From the NCBI RefSeq assembly GCF_010725885.1, contig NZ_AP022600.1, positions 2,294,001-2,358,000 of the forward strand: 64,000 bases of DNA, in the 5' to 3' direction. Source of the DNA: Mycolicibacterium tokaiense (GTDB lineage Bacteria; Actinomycetota; Actinomycetes; Mycobacteriales; Mycobacteriaceae). The first letter of the stretch is position 1. The number at the start of each line of letters is the position of its first letter. Positions 1-8,228 of this stretch are shown here, in pieces. The notes beneath the pieces were generated by a model. It was given only the letters and a program-made list of their open reading frames with translations, searched no databases and had not been told where the DNA came from. Both the position numbers and the translations under genes were made by a program.

Positions 1-825
1 CTGGATGGCGTCGGCCGCCGTCTCGGTGAACGCTTCACTGGCGACGACGAAGGCCAGTTCCGCCACCGGGGACGCCGGCTGTTCTGTGTAGGTCGCGATG
101 GCCTCGTCGACCACGGCTGCTGCGGTCTGCACCGTGACGTAGAGATCGGCCATCCGGTGTTTGAGCGCCTGGAAGCTGCCGATGGGTCTGCCGAACTGCA
201 CACGTCCCTTCGAGTAGGCGACCGTGAGCTCCAGTGCCCGGTCCGCGGCTGCCACCGCCTCAGCGGCCAGCAGCAGCGCGGCGACGTCGGCCAATCCCGG
301 GTCGGCGCCCAGCGGCGTGGCCACGCCTGCCTCGACGCGGGCCACCCGGCGGGTCGGGTCCATCGTGGTCAGTGGACGGGCGGTGAACTCCGTCAGGCGC
401 ACCAGCTGACCGTCCTGCACGGCGATCACCACGTCGGCGCCCGCGCCGCCCACCACGTGCCCGGGGGCGAACACCACCGCACCGGTGGCCTCGCCCGCGG
501 CCAGTGCCTCCAGTGTCTGCGCATCGGGGTCCTCGGCCGACAGCAGCGCCCACTCGGCCAGCAGTGTGCCGAACAGCGGCGTGGGCACCAGGTGGCGACC
601 CAGTTCGGCCAGCGCGGCCGCCGCGTCACCGAGTTCGCCGCCGGCGCCACCGAGTTCCTCGGGCACCAGCAGCGCCGCCACCCCGACCTGTTCGCAGAGT
701 AGCTGCCACAGCTTGGTGTCATAACCGGCATCGGAGTCCATCGCGGCCCGAACTGCCTCGGGTGCAGCATGTTTGCCCACCAGATCCCGGACGGTCTGGA
801 TCAGGAGCGCGCGTTCTTCAGACAC
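1..825 (-). CDS. fadE33: Acyl-CoA dehydrogenase FadE33-like, cut by left edge
   Basis: The frame is open from a GTG at 825 to the left edge, giving 275 residues; the C-terminus lies outside the window. The start GTG lies in an 8-base overlap with the end of fadE32, typical of translational coupling in this operon. The visible part has the acyl-CoA dehydrogenase fold pattern, including a VPEELGGAGG segment near residue 55 and YSKGRVQFGRPIGSFQALKH near residue 235, the conserved region before the C-terminal helical bundle. In M. tuberculosis FadE33 is a short subunit that pairs with FadE31 (IpdE2 with IpdE1) in an alpha2beta2 dehydrogenase of C/D-ring metabolites. The assignment rests on family pattern and on gene order fadE33-fadE32-fadE31-fadD3; FadE32 and FadE33 are similar, so order is the main discriminator. 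Confidence 0.85.
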   Translation of the reverse strand, partial: MSEERALLIQTVRDLVGKHAAPEAVRAAMDSDAGYDTKLWQLLCEQVGVAALLVPEELGGAGGELGDAAAALAELGRHLVPTPLFGTLLAEWALLSAEDPDAQTLEALAAGEATGAVVFAPGHVVGGAGADVVIAVQDGQLVRLTEFTARPLTTMDPTRRVARVEAGVATPLGADPGLADVAALLLAAEAVAAADRALELTVAYSKGRVQFGRPIGSFQALKHRMADLYVTVQTAAAVVDEAIATYTEQPASPVAELAFVVASEAFTETAADAIQ

Positions 826-1777
826 TTATGGCCTCCAACAGCCGTCGACGGTGTGCGGCCGGGTCGCCCCAGGCCGAGCGCAGGGCCTGCACCCGCAGCA
901 GCCACAGGGACAGGTCGTGCTCGGAGGTGAAGCCGATGGCGCCGTGGGTCTGCAGCGCCGAACGCGCGGCCAGCAGCGCGGCGTCCGAGGCCGCCACCTT
1001 GGCGGCACTGATGTCGCGCTTGATGTCCGGAGAGTCCTCGGCCAGGGACAGCGCGGCTCCGTACACCAGTGGGCGCGCCAGCTCCAGCGCGATGTGGACG
1101 TCGGCGAGCTTGTGCTTGATCGCCTGGTAGCTGCCGATCACCCGGCCGAACTGGCTCCGTTGCTTGGCGTAATCGACCGAAGAGTCCAGCATGGCCTGCC
1201 CGGCACCCACCAGCAGCGCCGCAGTGGCCAGCGCTCCGAACTCGACCGCACGCCCGACGTCGGCGGTCCACGGGTCGCCGGTGGGGGTCACCTCGGTCAG
1301 CGTCCGGCTGAGGTCGACGGAGCGGCGCTGCGCACCGGCGATGCCCTCACGCACCTCGGTGCCCTCGGCGCACAGGATCAGCCCCGCGACACCGGTGTCG
1401 ACCGCGCGCGGCTGCACCCCGGGTACCGCCACCGTGGCGATCAGCTCACCGGCGGCCAGCGCGGCGGCGCGCTCATCGCCGGCCAGCAGAACCGGTGCCA
1501 CAGCGATGGATTCGGCCACCGGGCCGGGAACACACCACCGGCCCAGGCGCTCCAGCGCGACCATCAGGTCCACTGGGTGGGCGCCGATGCCGTCCTGGTC
1601 CTCCGGCACCGTCAGCGCGGTGACACCGAGGTCGGTCAGCGTGGCCCAGATTTTGCGACCCGGTCCGGTGTCGCCTGCCGACCAGGCCCGCACCGCGGCC
1701 GGCAGGTCGGCGGCACCCAGCGCGGCATCGATGCTCTTGGCGAAATCGCGCTGATCCTCGTCGATCTCGAAGTTCAC
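818..1777 (-). CDS. fadE32: Acyl-CoA dehydrogenase FadE32-like
   Basis: A 319-residue acyl-CoA dehydrogenase, shorter than the usual 380, as is typical of the small subunit of heterotetrameric steroid dehydrogenases. The N-terminal helical part runs to about residue 120, and the C-terminal flavin/partner-contact region contains YAKQRSQFGRVIGSYQAIKH near residue 230. It overlaps fadE31 upstream by 4 bases and fadE33 downstream by 8 bases, so all are likely translated from one mRNA that starts at the KstR2-controlled promoter near 4448. Established work on the family shows FadE31-FadE32 complexes and assigns FadE32 to a late dicarboxylic-acid CoA intermediate of the steroid D/C rings; that role is carried over by homology and position, not shown here. 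Confidence 0.9.
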   Translation of the reverse strand: MNFEIDEDQRDFAKSIDAALGAADLPAAVRAWSAGDTGPGRKIWATLTDLGVTALTVPEDQDGIGAHPVDLMVALERLGRWCVPGPVAESIAVAPVLLAGDERAAALAAGELIATVAVPGVQPRAVDTGVAGLILCAEGTEVREGIAGAQRRSVDLSRTLTEVTPTGDPWTADVGRAVEFGALATAALLVGAGQAMLDSSVDYAKQRSQFGRVIGSYQAIKHKLADVHIALELARPLVYGAALSLAEDSPDIKRDISAAKVAASDAALLAARSALQTHGAIGFTSEHDLSLWLLRVQALRSAWGDPAAHRRRLLEAISV

Positions 1778-2916
1778 TTGGCCTGCCCCTGACTCTCCCG
1801 CGGCAGACCCAACAGCCGCTCGGCGATGATGTTGCGCTGAATTTCATTGGTACCGGCGTAGATCGGACCGCCGAGGGAGAACAGGTAGCCATCGGTCCAG
1901 GCGTCGGCCAATTCGCCGTCAGCGCCGCGCAGGTCCAGCGCGGCCTGGTGGATGTCGACATCCAGTTCCGACCAGAAGACCTTCGTCACCGACGATTCGG
2001 CGCCCAGCTCGCCGCCGCCGGCCACCCTGGTGACCGTACCGAAGGTGTGCAGTCGGTAGGCCTGCGCCTTGATCCAGGCGTCGGCCACCCGATCGGTGAA
2101 CTCCGGCAACGGATTCTGTTTCCACTGCGCCACCAGCTTCTCGGCGGGCGCCAGGAACCGGGCCGGGCTGCGCAGCGACATCCCGCGTTCGTTGCTGGAG
2201 GTGCTCATGGCTGCTTTCCAGCCCTGGTGCGGCTCGCCGATCACATCCTCGTCGGGCACGAAGACGTCATCGAGGAAGATCTCCCCGAACCCGGTGTCGC
2301 CACCGAGTTGAGCGATGGGCCGCACCGTGACACCCGGTGCGTCGAGGTCGAACATGACATAGGTCAGACCCTTGTGGCGCTGGGCCTGCGGATCGGAGCG
2401 GAACAGCCCGAAGGCGCGCTCGCCGAACACCGCGCGCGAACTCCAGATCTTCTGCCCGTTGAGCGTCCAGCCACCCTCGGTCCTGGTGGCGGTGGACCGC
2501 AGTGAGGCCAGATCGCTGCCGGATTCCGGTTCCGACCAGGCTTGAGCCCAGATCTGTTCACCGCTGGCCATTTTCGGCAGGATGCGGTCGCGTTGTTCGG
2601 CGGTGCCGTGGGCGAAGAGGGTGGGCGCCAGCATCGACGTGCCGTTGGCGCTGGCCCGCCCGGGGGCGCCGGCGCGGAAGTACTCCTCCTCGTAGACCAC
2701 CCACTGCAGCAGGCTGGCATCACGGCCGCCGTACTCCACCGGCCAGGTGATCACCGACAGACCCGCATCGAAGAGGATCTTGTCCCAGCGCCGGTGCTGC
2801 TGGAAACCCTCTGCGGTGTCGTAGGACTCGGAGGGGAAGTCGTCGGTGTGGTCGGCCAGGAACTGCCGGACCTCCGCGCGGAAGGTCTCGGTGTCCTCGT
2901 CGAAGTGCAGATCCAT
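1774..2916 (-). CDS. fadE31: Acyl-CoA dehydrogenase FadE31-like
   Basis: Full-length acyl-CoA dehydrogenase of 380 residues. The ATG at 2916 overlaps the fadD3 stop as TGATG. The sequence has the substrate/FAD segment WSEPESGSDLASL near residue 130, LNGQKIWSSRA near residue 155 and the C-terminal YAGTNEIQRNIIAERLLGLP signature of full-length family members. It is the larger partner for the short FadE32 and FadE33 proteins encoded directly downstream, matching the known FadE31-32 and FadE31-33 (IpdE1-IpdE2) heterotetramers of steroid-degrading actinobacteria. It probably introduces a double bond into a CoA thioester derived from the indane propionate (HIP) moiety. A much longer open frame upstream of 2916 exists but lies inside fadD3 and is a shadow. 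Confidence 0.92.
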   Translation of the reverse strand: MDLHFDEDTETFRAEVRQFLADHTDDFPSESYDTAEGFQQHRRWDKILFDAGLSVITWPVEYGGRDASLLQWVVYEEEYFRAGAPGRASANGTSMLAPTLFAHGTAEQRDRILPKMASGEQIWAQAWSEPESGSDLASLRSTATRTEGGWTLNGQKIWSSRAVFGERAFGLFRSDPQAQRHKGLTYVMFDLDAPGVTVRPIAQLGGDTGFGEIFLDDVFVPDEDVIGEPHQGWKAAMSTSSNERGMSLRSPARFLAPAEKLVAQWKQNPLPEFTDRVADAWIKAQAYRLHTFGTVTRVAGGGELGAESSVTKVFWSELDVDIHQAALDLRGADGELADAWTDGYLFSLGGPIYAGTNEIQRNIIAERLLGLPRESQGQAK

Positions 2917-4448
2917 CAGGCTCTTTCTCTCAGCAGGGGTTTGACCACCTTGCCCCCGGGGTTGCGGGGCAGTACGTCGAGAAACTCGACCGAACGGGGG
3001 GTCTTGAAGTTCGCCAGGTGGGCCTTGGTGTAGGTGATGACAGCGTCCTCGTCGAGGGTGGCCCCGGGTTTGGCGACCACGAACGCCTTGCCCACCTCGC
3101 CCAGTCGGTCGTCCGGCACGCCGATGACCGCGGCCTCGGCCACCCCGTCCAGGCGCGCGAGCACCTGTTCGACCTCGGCGGGATAGACGTTGAAACCGCC
3201 GCAGATGTACATATCCTTGAGCCGGTCGGTGATGCTGAGATTGCCTGCGGCGTCCACGGTTCCGATATCGCCGGTGTGCAGCCACCCGTCGGCGTCGATG
3301 GCAGCGGCGCTGGCCTCGGCATCGTCGAGGTAACCCAGCATCACGTTGGGTCCGCGCAGCAGCACCTCGCCCGGCTCGCCGGGGTCGGGGGAGTCGATGC
3401 GCAGTTCGAAGTTCGCGATGGGACGCCCGCAGGTGGTGGCCACCGTCACCGCGTCGTCGTCGGCGCGGCACATCGTGCCGAAGCCGCTGGCTTCGGTCAG
3501 CCCGTAGGCGGTCAGCACGATGTCGATGTCCAGTTCGGACTGCATTCGCTCGATCAGCACCACCGGCACCACCGCGGCTCCGGTGACCGCGAATCGCAGC
3601 GACGACAGGTCGTAGTCGGCGCGCCGGGGATGGTCGAGCAGCACCTGGTAGATGGTGGGTGGGCCGGGCAGCACGGTGGCACGGTGCTCGGCCACGGCGG
3701 CCATCGTCTTCTCGGGGTCGAAGGTGAGCATCGGGATCAGAGTGGCCCCGGTCTGCAGGCACGCCAGGATGCCGGCCTTGAAGCCGAAGTTGTGGAAGAA
3801 CGGGTTGATGCACAGGTAGCGGTCGGCACTGGTCATCTCGCCGCAGGCCGCCCACGCCGCCGGCGCCGAGAGCGACTGCCGGTGCGCACACAGCACCCCC
3901 TTGCTGCGCCCTGTGGTTCCCGAGGTGAACAGGATGTCGGAGATGTCGTCGGGTGTCACCGCCGTGGCGCGTGCGTCTACAGCATCCAGATCGGTTCCCC
4001 TGGACACGAATTGGTCCCAGGTGCCGTCGTCGGTGTCCAGCGGCACACGCACGATGTGCCGTAGTGCCGGCAGCGCGGCGCGGTCGAGGTCGGCCACCCG
4101 GTCGGTGCCCAGGAACGTCCCCATCGCGATCAGCAGCGGCGCCTGGGTGCGGGCCAGGATGTCGGTGGCCTCGCCCGCGGTGTAGCGGGTGTTCAGCGGG
4201 ACCACGATGGCACCGGCGTAGTGCGTGGCCAGGCAGGCCACCACCCAGTGCCAGGTGTTGGGGGACCAGATGGCCACCCGGTCGCCGGCAGCCACCCCGA
4301 GGTCGATCATGGCCGCCGCGGCCCGGCGCACCTCGGCGCGCAGCTGGGCGTACGTCAGTGTCTTCTCGGCGGTGACCAGCGCTTGGTGCTCGGGCAATTC
4401 GCGTGCGATCCGGTCCAACACCGCAGGTGTCGTCTGCGCGACGGTCAT
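2916..4448 (-). CDS. fadD3: HIP-CoA synthetase FadD3
   Basis: A 510-residue AMP-forming acyl-CoA ligase. The P-loop-like signature LFTSGTTGRSKG lies near residues 170-182, the YGLTEASGFGTM motif in the middle, and the C-terminal GGFNVYPAEVEQVL and GGKVVKPLL segments are intact, the last containing the catalytic lysine region. FadD3 is known to activate 3a-alpha-H-4-alpha(3'-propanoate)-7a-beta-methylhexahydro-1,5-indanedione (HIP), the entry step to C/D-ring breakdown; its CoA product is the reported effector that releases KstR2. The start ATG at 4448 follows an AGGAG ribosome-binding site and the KstR2 operator, and it is the first gene of the leftward operon fadD3-fadE31-fadE32-fadE33. Confidence 0.93.
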   Translation of the reverse strand: MTVAQTTPAVLDRIARELPEHQALVTAEKTLTYAQLRAEVRRAAAAMIDLGVAAGDRVAIWSPNTWHWVVACLATHYAGAIVVPLNTRYTAGEATDILARTQAPLLIAMGTFLGTDRVADLDRAALPALRHIVRVPLDTDDGTWDQFVSRGTDLDAVDARATAVTPDDISDILFTSGTTGRSKGVLCAHRQSLSAPAAWAACGEMTSADRYLCINPFFHNFGFKAGILACLQTGATLIPMLTFDPEKTMAAVAEHRATVLPGPPTIYQVLLDHPRRADYDLSSLRFAVTGAAVVPVVLIERMQSELDIDIVLTAYGLTEASGFGTMCRADDDAVTVATTCGRPIANFELRIDSPDPGEPGEVLLRGPNVMLGYLDDAEASAAAIDADGWLHTGDIGTVDAAGNLSITDRLKDMYICGGFNVYPAEVEQVLARLDGVAEAAVIGVPDDRLGEVGKAFVVAKPGATLDEDAVITYTKAHLANFKTPRSVEFLDVLPRNPGGKVVKPLLRERA

Positions 4449-4466
4449 CAAAGGCTCCTGTAACAA

Positions 4467-4480
4467 AGCAAGTGCTTGGT
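4467..4480. promoter_or_regulatory. KstR2 operator in fadD3-fadE30 gap
   Basis: The 14-mer AGCAAGTGCTTGGT is a near-perfect palindrome matching the KstR2 consensus (CAAG-N2-CTTG flanked by A and T). It lies in the 48-base divergent gap between fadD3 and fadE30 and is identical to the copy at 6441. On the fadE30 side it is followed by TAGCCT at 4485 as a likely -10 hexamer, with the ATG seven bases after it. Confidence 0.92.
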
Positions 4481-4496
4481 AGGTTAGCCTACAGGG

Positions 4497-5645
4497 ATGG
4501 AGGAGGTCCAGAAGTTCCGGGCGGAGGTCCGCGAGTGGCTGGCCGACAATTTGGTCGGCGAATTCGCGGAGCTCAAAGGCCTCGGCGGCCCGGGCAGAGA
4601 ACACGAGGCGTTCGAAGAGCGGCGGGCCTGGAATCAGCACCTGGCCAAGGCCGGCCTGACCTGTCTCGGGTGGCCGGTGGAGCACGGTGGGCGCGGATTG
4701 TCGGTGGCGCACCGGGTCGCGTTCTACGAGGAGTACGCCCGCGCCGATGCTCCGGACAAGGTGAACCACCTCGGCGAGGAACTGCTGGGGCCCACCCTGA
4801 TCGCGTTCGGCACACCCGAGCAGCAGCAGCGTTTCCTGCCGCGCATCCTCGATGTCACCGAGCTGTGGTCGCAGGGGTATTCCGAACCGGGTGCGGGCAG
4901 CGACCTGGCCAACGTGTCGACCACCGCGGAACTCGACGGTGACAGCTGGGTGCTCAACGGCCAGAAGGTGTGGACGTCGCTGGCGCACTGGGCGCAGTGG
5001 TGCTTCGTGGTGGCGCGTACCGAGAAGGGCTCCAAGCGGCACGCCGGGTTGTCGTATCTACTGGTCCCGCTGGACCAGCCGGGGGTCGAGATCCGCCCGA
5101 TCATCCAGCTCACCGGCGACTCGGAGTTCAACGAAGTGTTCTTCACCGGGGCCCGCACCGATGCCGATCTGGTGGTGGGGCAGCCGGGGGACGGCTGGCG
5201 GGTGGCGATGGGCACGCTGACCTTCGAGCGGGGTGTGTCCACCCTGGGTCAGCAGATCCGTTACGCGCGTGAGCTTTCCGGTCTGGTGGAACTGGCCCGG
5301 CGCAACGGCACCGTCGATGATCCGGCGATCCGGGAGCGGCTCACCCGCGCCTGGGTGGGATTGCGGGCCATGCGGTCCTACGCGCTGGCCACCATGGACG
5401 TGGAGAAGCCCGGTCAGGACAACATCTCGAAGTTGTTGTGGGCCACCTGGCATCGCGGCCTGGGCGAGCTGGCCATGGACGTCGTGGGCGCCTCCGGGCT
5501 CACCCTCGACGGCGGCGAGTTCAGCGAGTGGCAGCGGTTGTACTTGTTCTCCCGCGCCGACACCATCTACGGCGGGTCCAACGAGATCCAGCGCAACATC
5601 ATCGCCGAGCGGGTGCTCGGACTGCCCAGGGAGGTCAAGGGATGA
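4497..5645 (+). CDS. fadE30: Acyl-CoA dehydrogenase FadE30
   Basis: Full-length acyl-CoA dehydrogenase, 382 residues. YSEPGAGSDLANVST near residue 125, LNGQKVWTSLAHWAQW near residue 155 and the C-terminal IYGGSNEIQRNIIAERVLGLP signature are all present. In the HIP pathway FadE30 is the dehydrogenase acting on 5-hydroxylated HIP-CoA in the first beta-oxidation turn. There is no Shine-Dalgarno sequence before the ATG; the predicted -10 TAGCCT (4485-4490) ends six bases upstream, so the message is probably leaderless. The stop overlaps the next start as ATGA, coupling it to ipdF. Confidence 0.92.
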   Translation: MEEVQKFRAEVREWLADNLVGEFAELKGLGGPGREHEAFEERRAWNQHLAKAGLTCLGWPVEHGGRGLSVAHRVAFYEEYARADAPDKVNHLGEELLGPTLIAFGTPEQQQRFLPRILDVTELWSQGYSEPGAGSDLANVSTTAELDGDSWVLNGQKVWTSLAHWAQWCFVVARTEKGSKRHAGLSYLLVPLDQPGVEIRPIIQLTGDSEFNEVFFTGARTDADLVVGQPGDGWRVAMGTLTFERGVSTLGQQIRYARELSGLVELARRNGTVDDPAIRERLTRAWVGLRAMRSYALATMDVEKPGQDNISKLLWATWHRGLGELAMDVVGASGLTLDGGEFSEWQRLYLFSRADTIYGGSNEIQRNIIAERVLGLPREVKG

Positions 5646-6430
5646 GTCTGGCGGAGGCGCCGAAGGAGATCGACGGCCACGGATTGTTACGTGGCAAGGT
5701 CGTGCTGGTCACCGCGGCTGCCGGCACCGGCATCGGGTCGGCGACCGCGCGCCGCGCGCTCGCCGAGGGCGCCGACGTGGTGGTCTCCGACTATCACGAA
5801 CGCCGGCTCGGGCAGACGCGCGACGAGTTGGCTGCCCTGGGGCTCGGCAAGGTCGACGCTGTGGTGTGCGACGTGACATCGACGGCGGCGGTGGACGCCC
5901 TGATCACCGAAACGGTGGCGACCGCGGGACGCCTGGATGTGTTGGTGAACAACGCCGGACTGGGCGGGCAGACCCCGGTGGTCGACATGACCGACGACGA
6001 GTGGGACCGCGTCCTCGACGTCACCCTGACCTCGGTCATGCGGGCCACCCGCGCGGCGCTGCGGTACTTCCGCGGTGCCGGCCACGGCGGCGTCATCGTC
6101 AACAACGCCAGCGTGCTCGGCTGGCGGGCCCAGCACTCCCAGGCCCACTACGCCGCGGCCAAGGCCGGCGTGATGGCGCTGACGCGGTGCAGTGCCATCG
6201 AGGCGGTCGAATTCGGGGTGCGCATCAATGCCGTCTCGCCGAGCATCGCCCGGCACAAGTTCCTGGAGAAGACCAGCTCAGCTGATCTGCTGGACCGGTT
6301 GTCGTCCGACGAGGCGTTCGGTCGGGCCGCCGAGCCGTGGGAGATCGCCGCCACCATCGCCTTCCTGGCCAGCGACTACTCCAGTTATCTCACCGGGGAA
6401 GTGATCTCCGTGTCGAGTCAGCGCGCCTGA
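5642..6430 (+). CDS. ipdF: Short-chain dehydrogenase, Rv3559c/IpdF-like
   Basis: A 262-residue classical SDR. The nucleotide-binding motif TAAAGTGIG lies near residues 23-31, NNAG near residue 105, and the catalytic Ser (NNASVLG) and Tyr-x3-Lys (YAAAKAG) follow near residues 155-180. Length and position, directly between fadE30 and kstR2, match Rv3559c (IpdF), proposed to oxidise the 5-hydroxyl of the indane intermediate during C/D-ring breakdown. The ATG at 5642 overlaps the fadE30 stop by four bases; longer in-frame extensions upstream lie inside fadE30. The C-terminus SVSSQRA is short and lacks the final glycine-rich tail seen in many SDRs, which is common in this subgroup. Confidence 0.85.
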   Translation: MSLAEAPKEIDGHGLLRGKVVLVTAAAGTGIGSATARRALAEGADVVVSDYHERRLGQTRDELAALGLGKVDAVVCDVTSTAAVDALITETVATAGRLDVLVNNAGLGGQTPVVDMTDDEWDRVLDVTLTSVMRATRAALRYFRGAGHGGVIVNNASVLGWRAQHSQAHYAAAKAGVMALTRCSAIEAVEFGVRINAVSPSIARHKFLEKTSSADLLDRLSSDEAFGRAAEPWEIAATIAFLASDYSSYLTGEVISVSSQRA

Positions 6431-6440
6431 CAGTTCGCCA

Positions 6441-6454
6441 AGCAAGTGCTTGGT
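6441..6454. promoter_or_regulatory. KstR2 operator before kstR2
   Basis: AGCAAGTGCTTGGT, the same 14-mer as at 4467. It lies in the 39-base gap between ipdF and kstR2. A likely -10 TACTCT follows at 6458-6463, six bases before the ATG at 6470. This arrangement predicts autoregulation of kstR2 and control of fadA6. Confidence 0.9.
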
Positions 6455-6469
6455 TGGTACTCTGACGTG

Positions 6470-7063
6470 ATGGACACTGCCGCGCCGACCCGCCGTGACG
6501 AGCTGCTGGCGCTCGCCGCGACGATGATGGCCGAGCGCGGGCTGCGGGCCACCACCGTCCGCGACATCGCCGACGCCGCCGGGATCCTCTCCGGAAGTCT
6601 CTATCACCATTTCAAGTCCAAGGAAGAGATGGTCGACGAGGTGTTGCGCACCTTCCTCGACTGGCTCTTCGAGCGCTACCAGCACGTCATCGACACCGAA
6701 GCGGATCCACTGGAACGGCTCAAGGGCCTGTTCATGGCGTCCTTCGAGGCCATCGAGCACCGTCACGCCCAGGTGGTCATCTACCAGGACGAGGCCAAGC
6801 GCCTGTCCGGGCAGCCGCGGTTCGCCTATCTGGAGGCACGCAACCGCGAGCAGCGCAAGATGTGGGTGGACGTCCTGAATCAGGGCATCGACCAGGGCTG
6901 CTTCCGCGCGGACATCGACGTCGACCTGGTGTATCGCTTTATCCGCGACACCACCTGGGTGTCGGTGCGCTGGTATCAGCCTGACCGCGGACTCACCGCC
7001 GAACAGGTTGGCACCCAATATCTTTCGATTGTTCTCGGCGGAATCACCGCCGACAGACACTAG
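6470..7063 (+). CDS. kstR2: TetR-family repressor KstR2
   Basis: A 197-residue TetR regulator. The N-terminal helix-turn-helix spans about residues 10-55, with TTVRDIADAAGILSGSLYHH as recognition region followed by FKSKEEMVDEVL; the rest is the all-helical ligand domain, where the family binds HIP-CoA. KstR2 represses the second cholesterol regulon, the genes from fadE33 to Rv3548c in this window. The ATG at 6470 is chosen because the longer start at 6446 would lie inside the operator; GTG 6467 is a one-codon alternative. The predicted -10 ends six bases upstream, so the mRNA is probably leaderless. kstR2 is followed ten bases later by fadA6. Confidence 0.93.
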   Translation: MDTAAPTRRDELLALAATMMAERGLRATTVRDIADAAGILSGSLYHHFKSKEEMVDEVLRTFLDWLFERYQHVIDTEADPLERLKGLFMASFEAIEHRHAQVVIYQDEAKRLSGQPRFAYLEARNREQRKMWVDVLNQGIDQGCFRADIDVDLVYRFIRDTTWVSVRWYQPDRGLTAEQVGTQYLSIVLGGITADRH

Positions 7064-7073
7064 AGGAGCTCCT

Positions 7074-8222
7074 ATGCCCGAGGCGTACGTCGTCGAAGCC
7101 GTGCGGACCGCGGTCGGCAAGCGCAACGGATCGCTGGCCGGCGTGCATCCCGTGGATCTGGGTGCGGCTGCCTGGCGAGGCCTGTTCGACCGAGTCGACG
7201 TCGATCCCGGCGCGGTCGACGATGTGATCGCCGGCTGTGTCGACGCCATCGGTGGTCAGGCCGGCAACATCGCCCGCCTGTCCTGGCTGGCGGCCGGGTA
7301 CCCCGAAGAGGTTCCGGGAGTGACCGTCGACCGCCAGTGCGGCTCCAGTCAGCAGGCCATCTCCTTCGGCGCCCAGGCGATCATGTCCGGCACCGCGGAC
7401 CTGATCGTGGCCGGCGGCATGCAGAACATGAGCCAGATCCCCATCTCCTCGGCCATGACCGCGGGCCAGCAGTACGGGTTCACCACTCCCACCAACGAAT
7501 CCAAGAGCTGGCTACATCGCTACGGCGACCAGGAGATCTCCCAGTTCCGCGGTTCGGAGCTGATCGCCGAGAAATGGGAACTCTCCCGCGAGGAGATGGA
7601 GCGTTACGCGCTGACCAGCCATGAGCGGGCCTTCGCCGCCATCCGGGGCGGGCACTTCGACAACGAGATCATCAGCGTCGACGGATTCAGCATGGACGAA
7701 GGTCCCCGCGAATCCTCGCTGGAGAAGATGGCCGGGCTCAAGACCCTGGTCGAGGGGGGTCGGTTGACCGCCGCGATGGCCAGCCAGATCTCCGACGGTG
7801 CCAGCGCGGTGTTGCTGGCGTCCGAGCAGGCCGTCAAGGACCATAAACTGAGGCCGCGCGCCCGCATTCACCACATCAGCGCTCGCGGTGCCGATCCCGT
7901 CTTCATGCTCACCGGGCCGATCCCCGCGACACGGTACGCGCTGGAGAAGACCGGGCTCTCGATGGACGACATCGACACGGTGGAGATCAACGAGGCCTTC
8001 GCTCCCGTGGTGATGGCCTGGCTCAAGGAACTGAAGGCCGACCCGGCAAAAGTGAACCCCAGCGGCGGTGCGATCGCGCTCGGTCATCCGCTCGGGGCCA
8101 CCGGAGCCAAGTTGTTCACCACCATGCTGAACACGCTGGAGCGCACCGGCGGTCGCTACGGCCTGCAGACGATGTGCGAGGGTGGCGGCACCGCCAACGT
8201 CACCATCATCGAGCGCCTCTGA
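7074..8222 (+). CDS. fadA6: Acetyl-CoA acyltransferase FadA6
   Basis: A 382-residue thiolase II family protein. The nucleophilic Cys is residue 89 in DRQCGSSQQA; the distal catalytic His is in [14 protein letters not shown] and the second Cys in TMCEGGGTAN. FadA6 is assigned to thiolytic steps late in C/D-ring degradation. The start ATG at 7074 has a strong AGAGGAG ribosome-binding site; upstream in-frame codons run into kstR2. The gene converges on the alcohol dehydrogenase gene with only six bases between stops. Confidence 0.92.
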   Translation: MPEAYVVEAVRTAVGKRNGSLAGVHPVDLGAAAWRGLFDRVDVDPGAVDDVIAGCVDAIGGQAGNIARLSWLAAGYPEEVPGVTVDRQCGSSQQAISFGAQAIMSGTADLIVAGGMQNMSQIPISSAMTAGQQYGFTTPTNESKSWLHRYGDQEISQFRGSELIAEKWELSREEMERYALTSHERAFAAIRGGHFDNEIISVDGFSMDEGPRESSLEKMAGLKTLVEGGRLTAAMASQISDGASAVLLASEQAVKDHKLRPRARIHHISARGADPVFMLTGPIPATRYALEKTGLSMDDIDTVEINEAFAPVVMAWLKELKADPAKVNPSGGAIALGHPLGATGAKLFTTMLNTLERTGGRYGLQTMCEGGGTANVTIIERL

Positions 8223-8228
8223 CCCAGG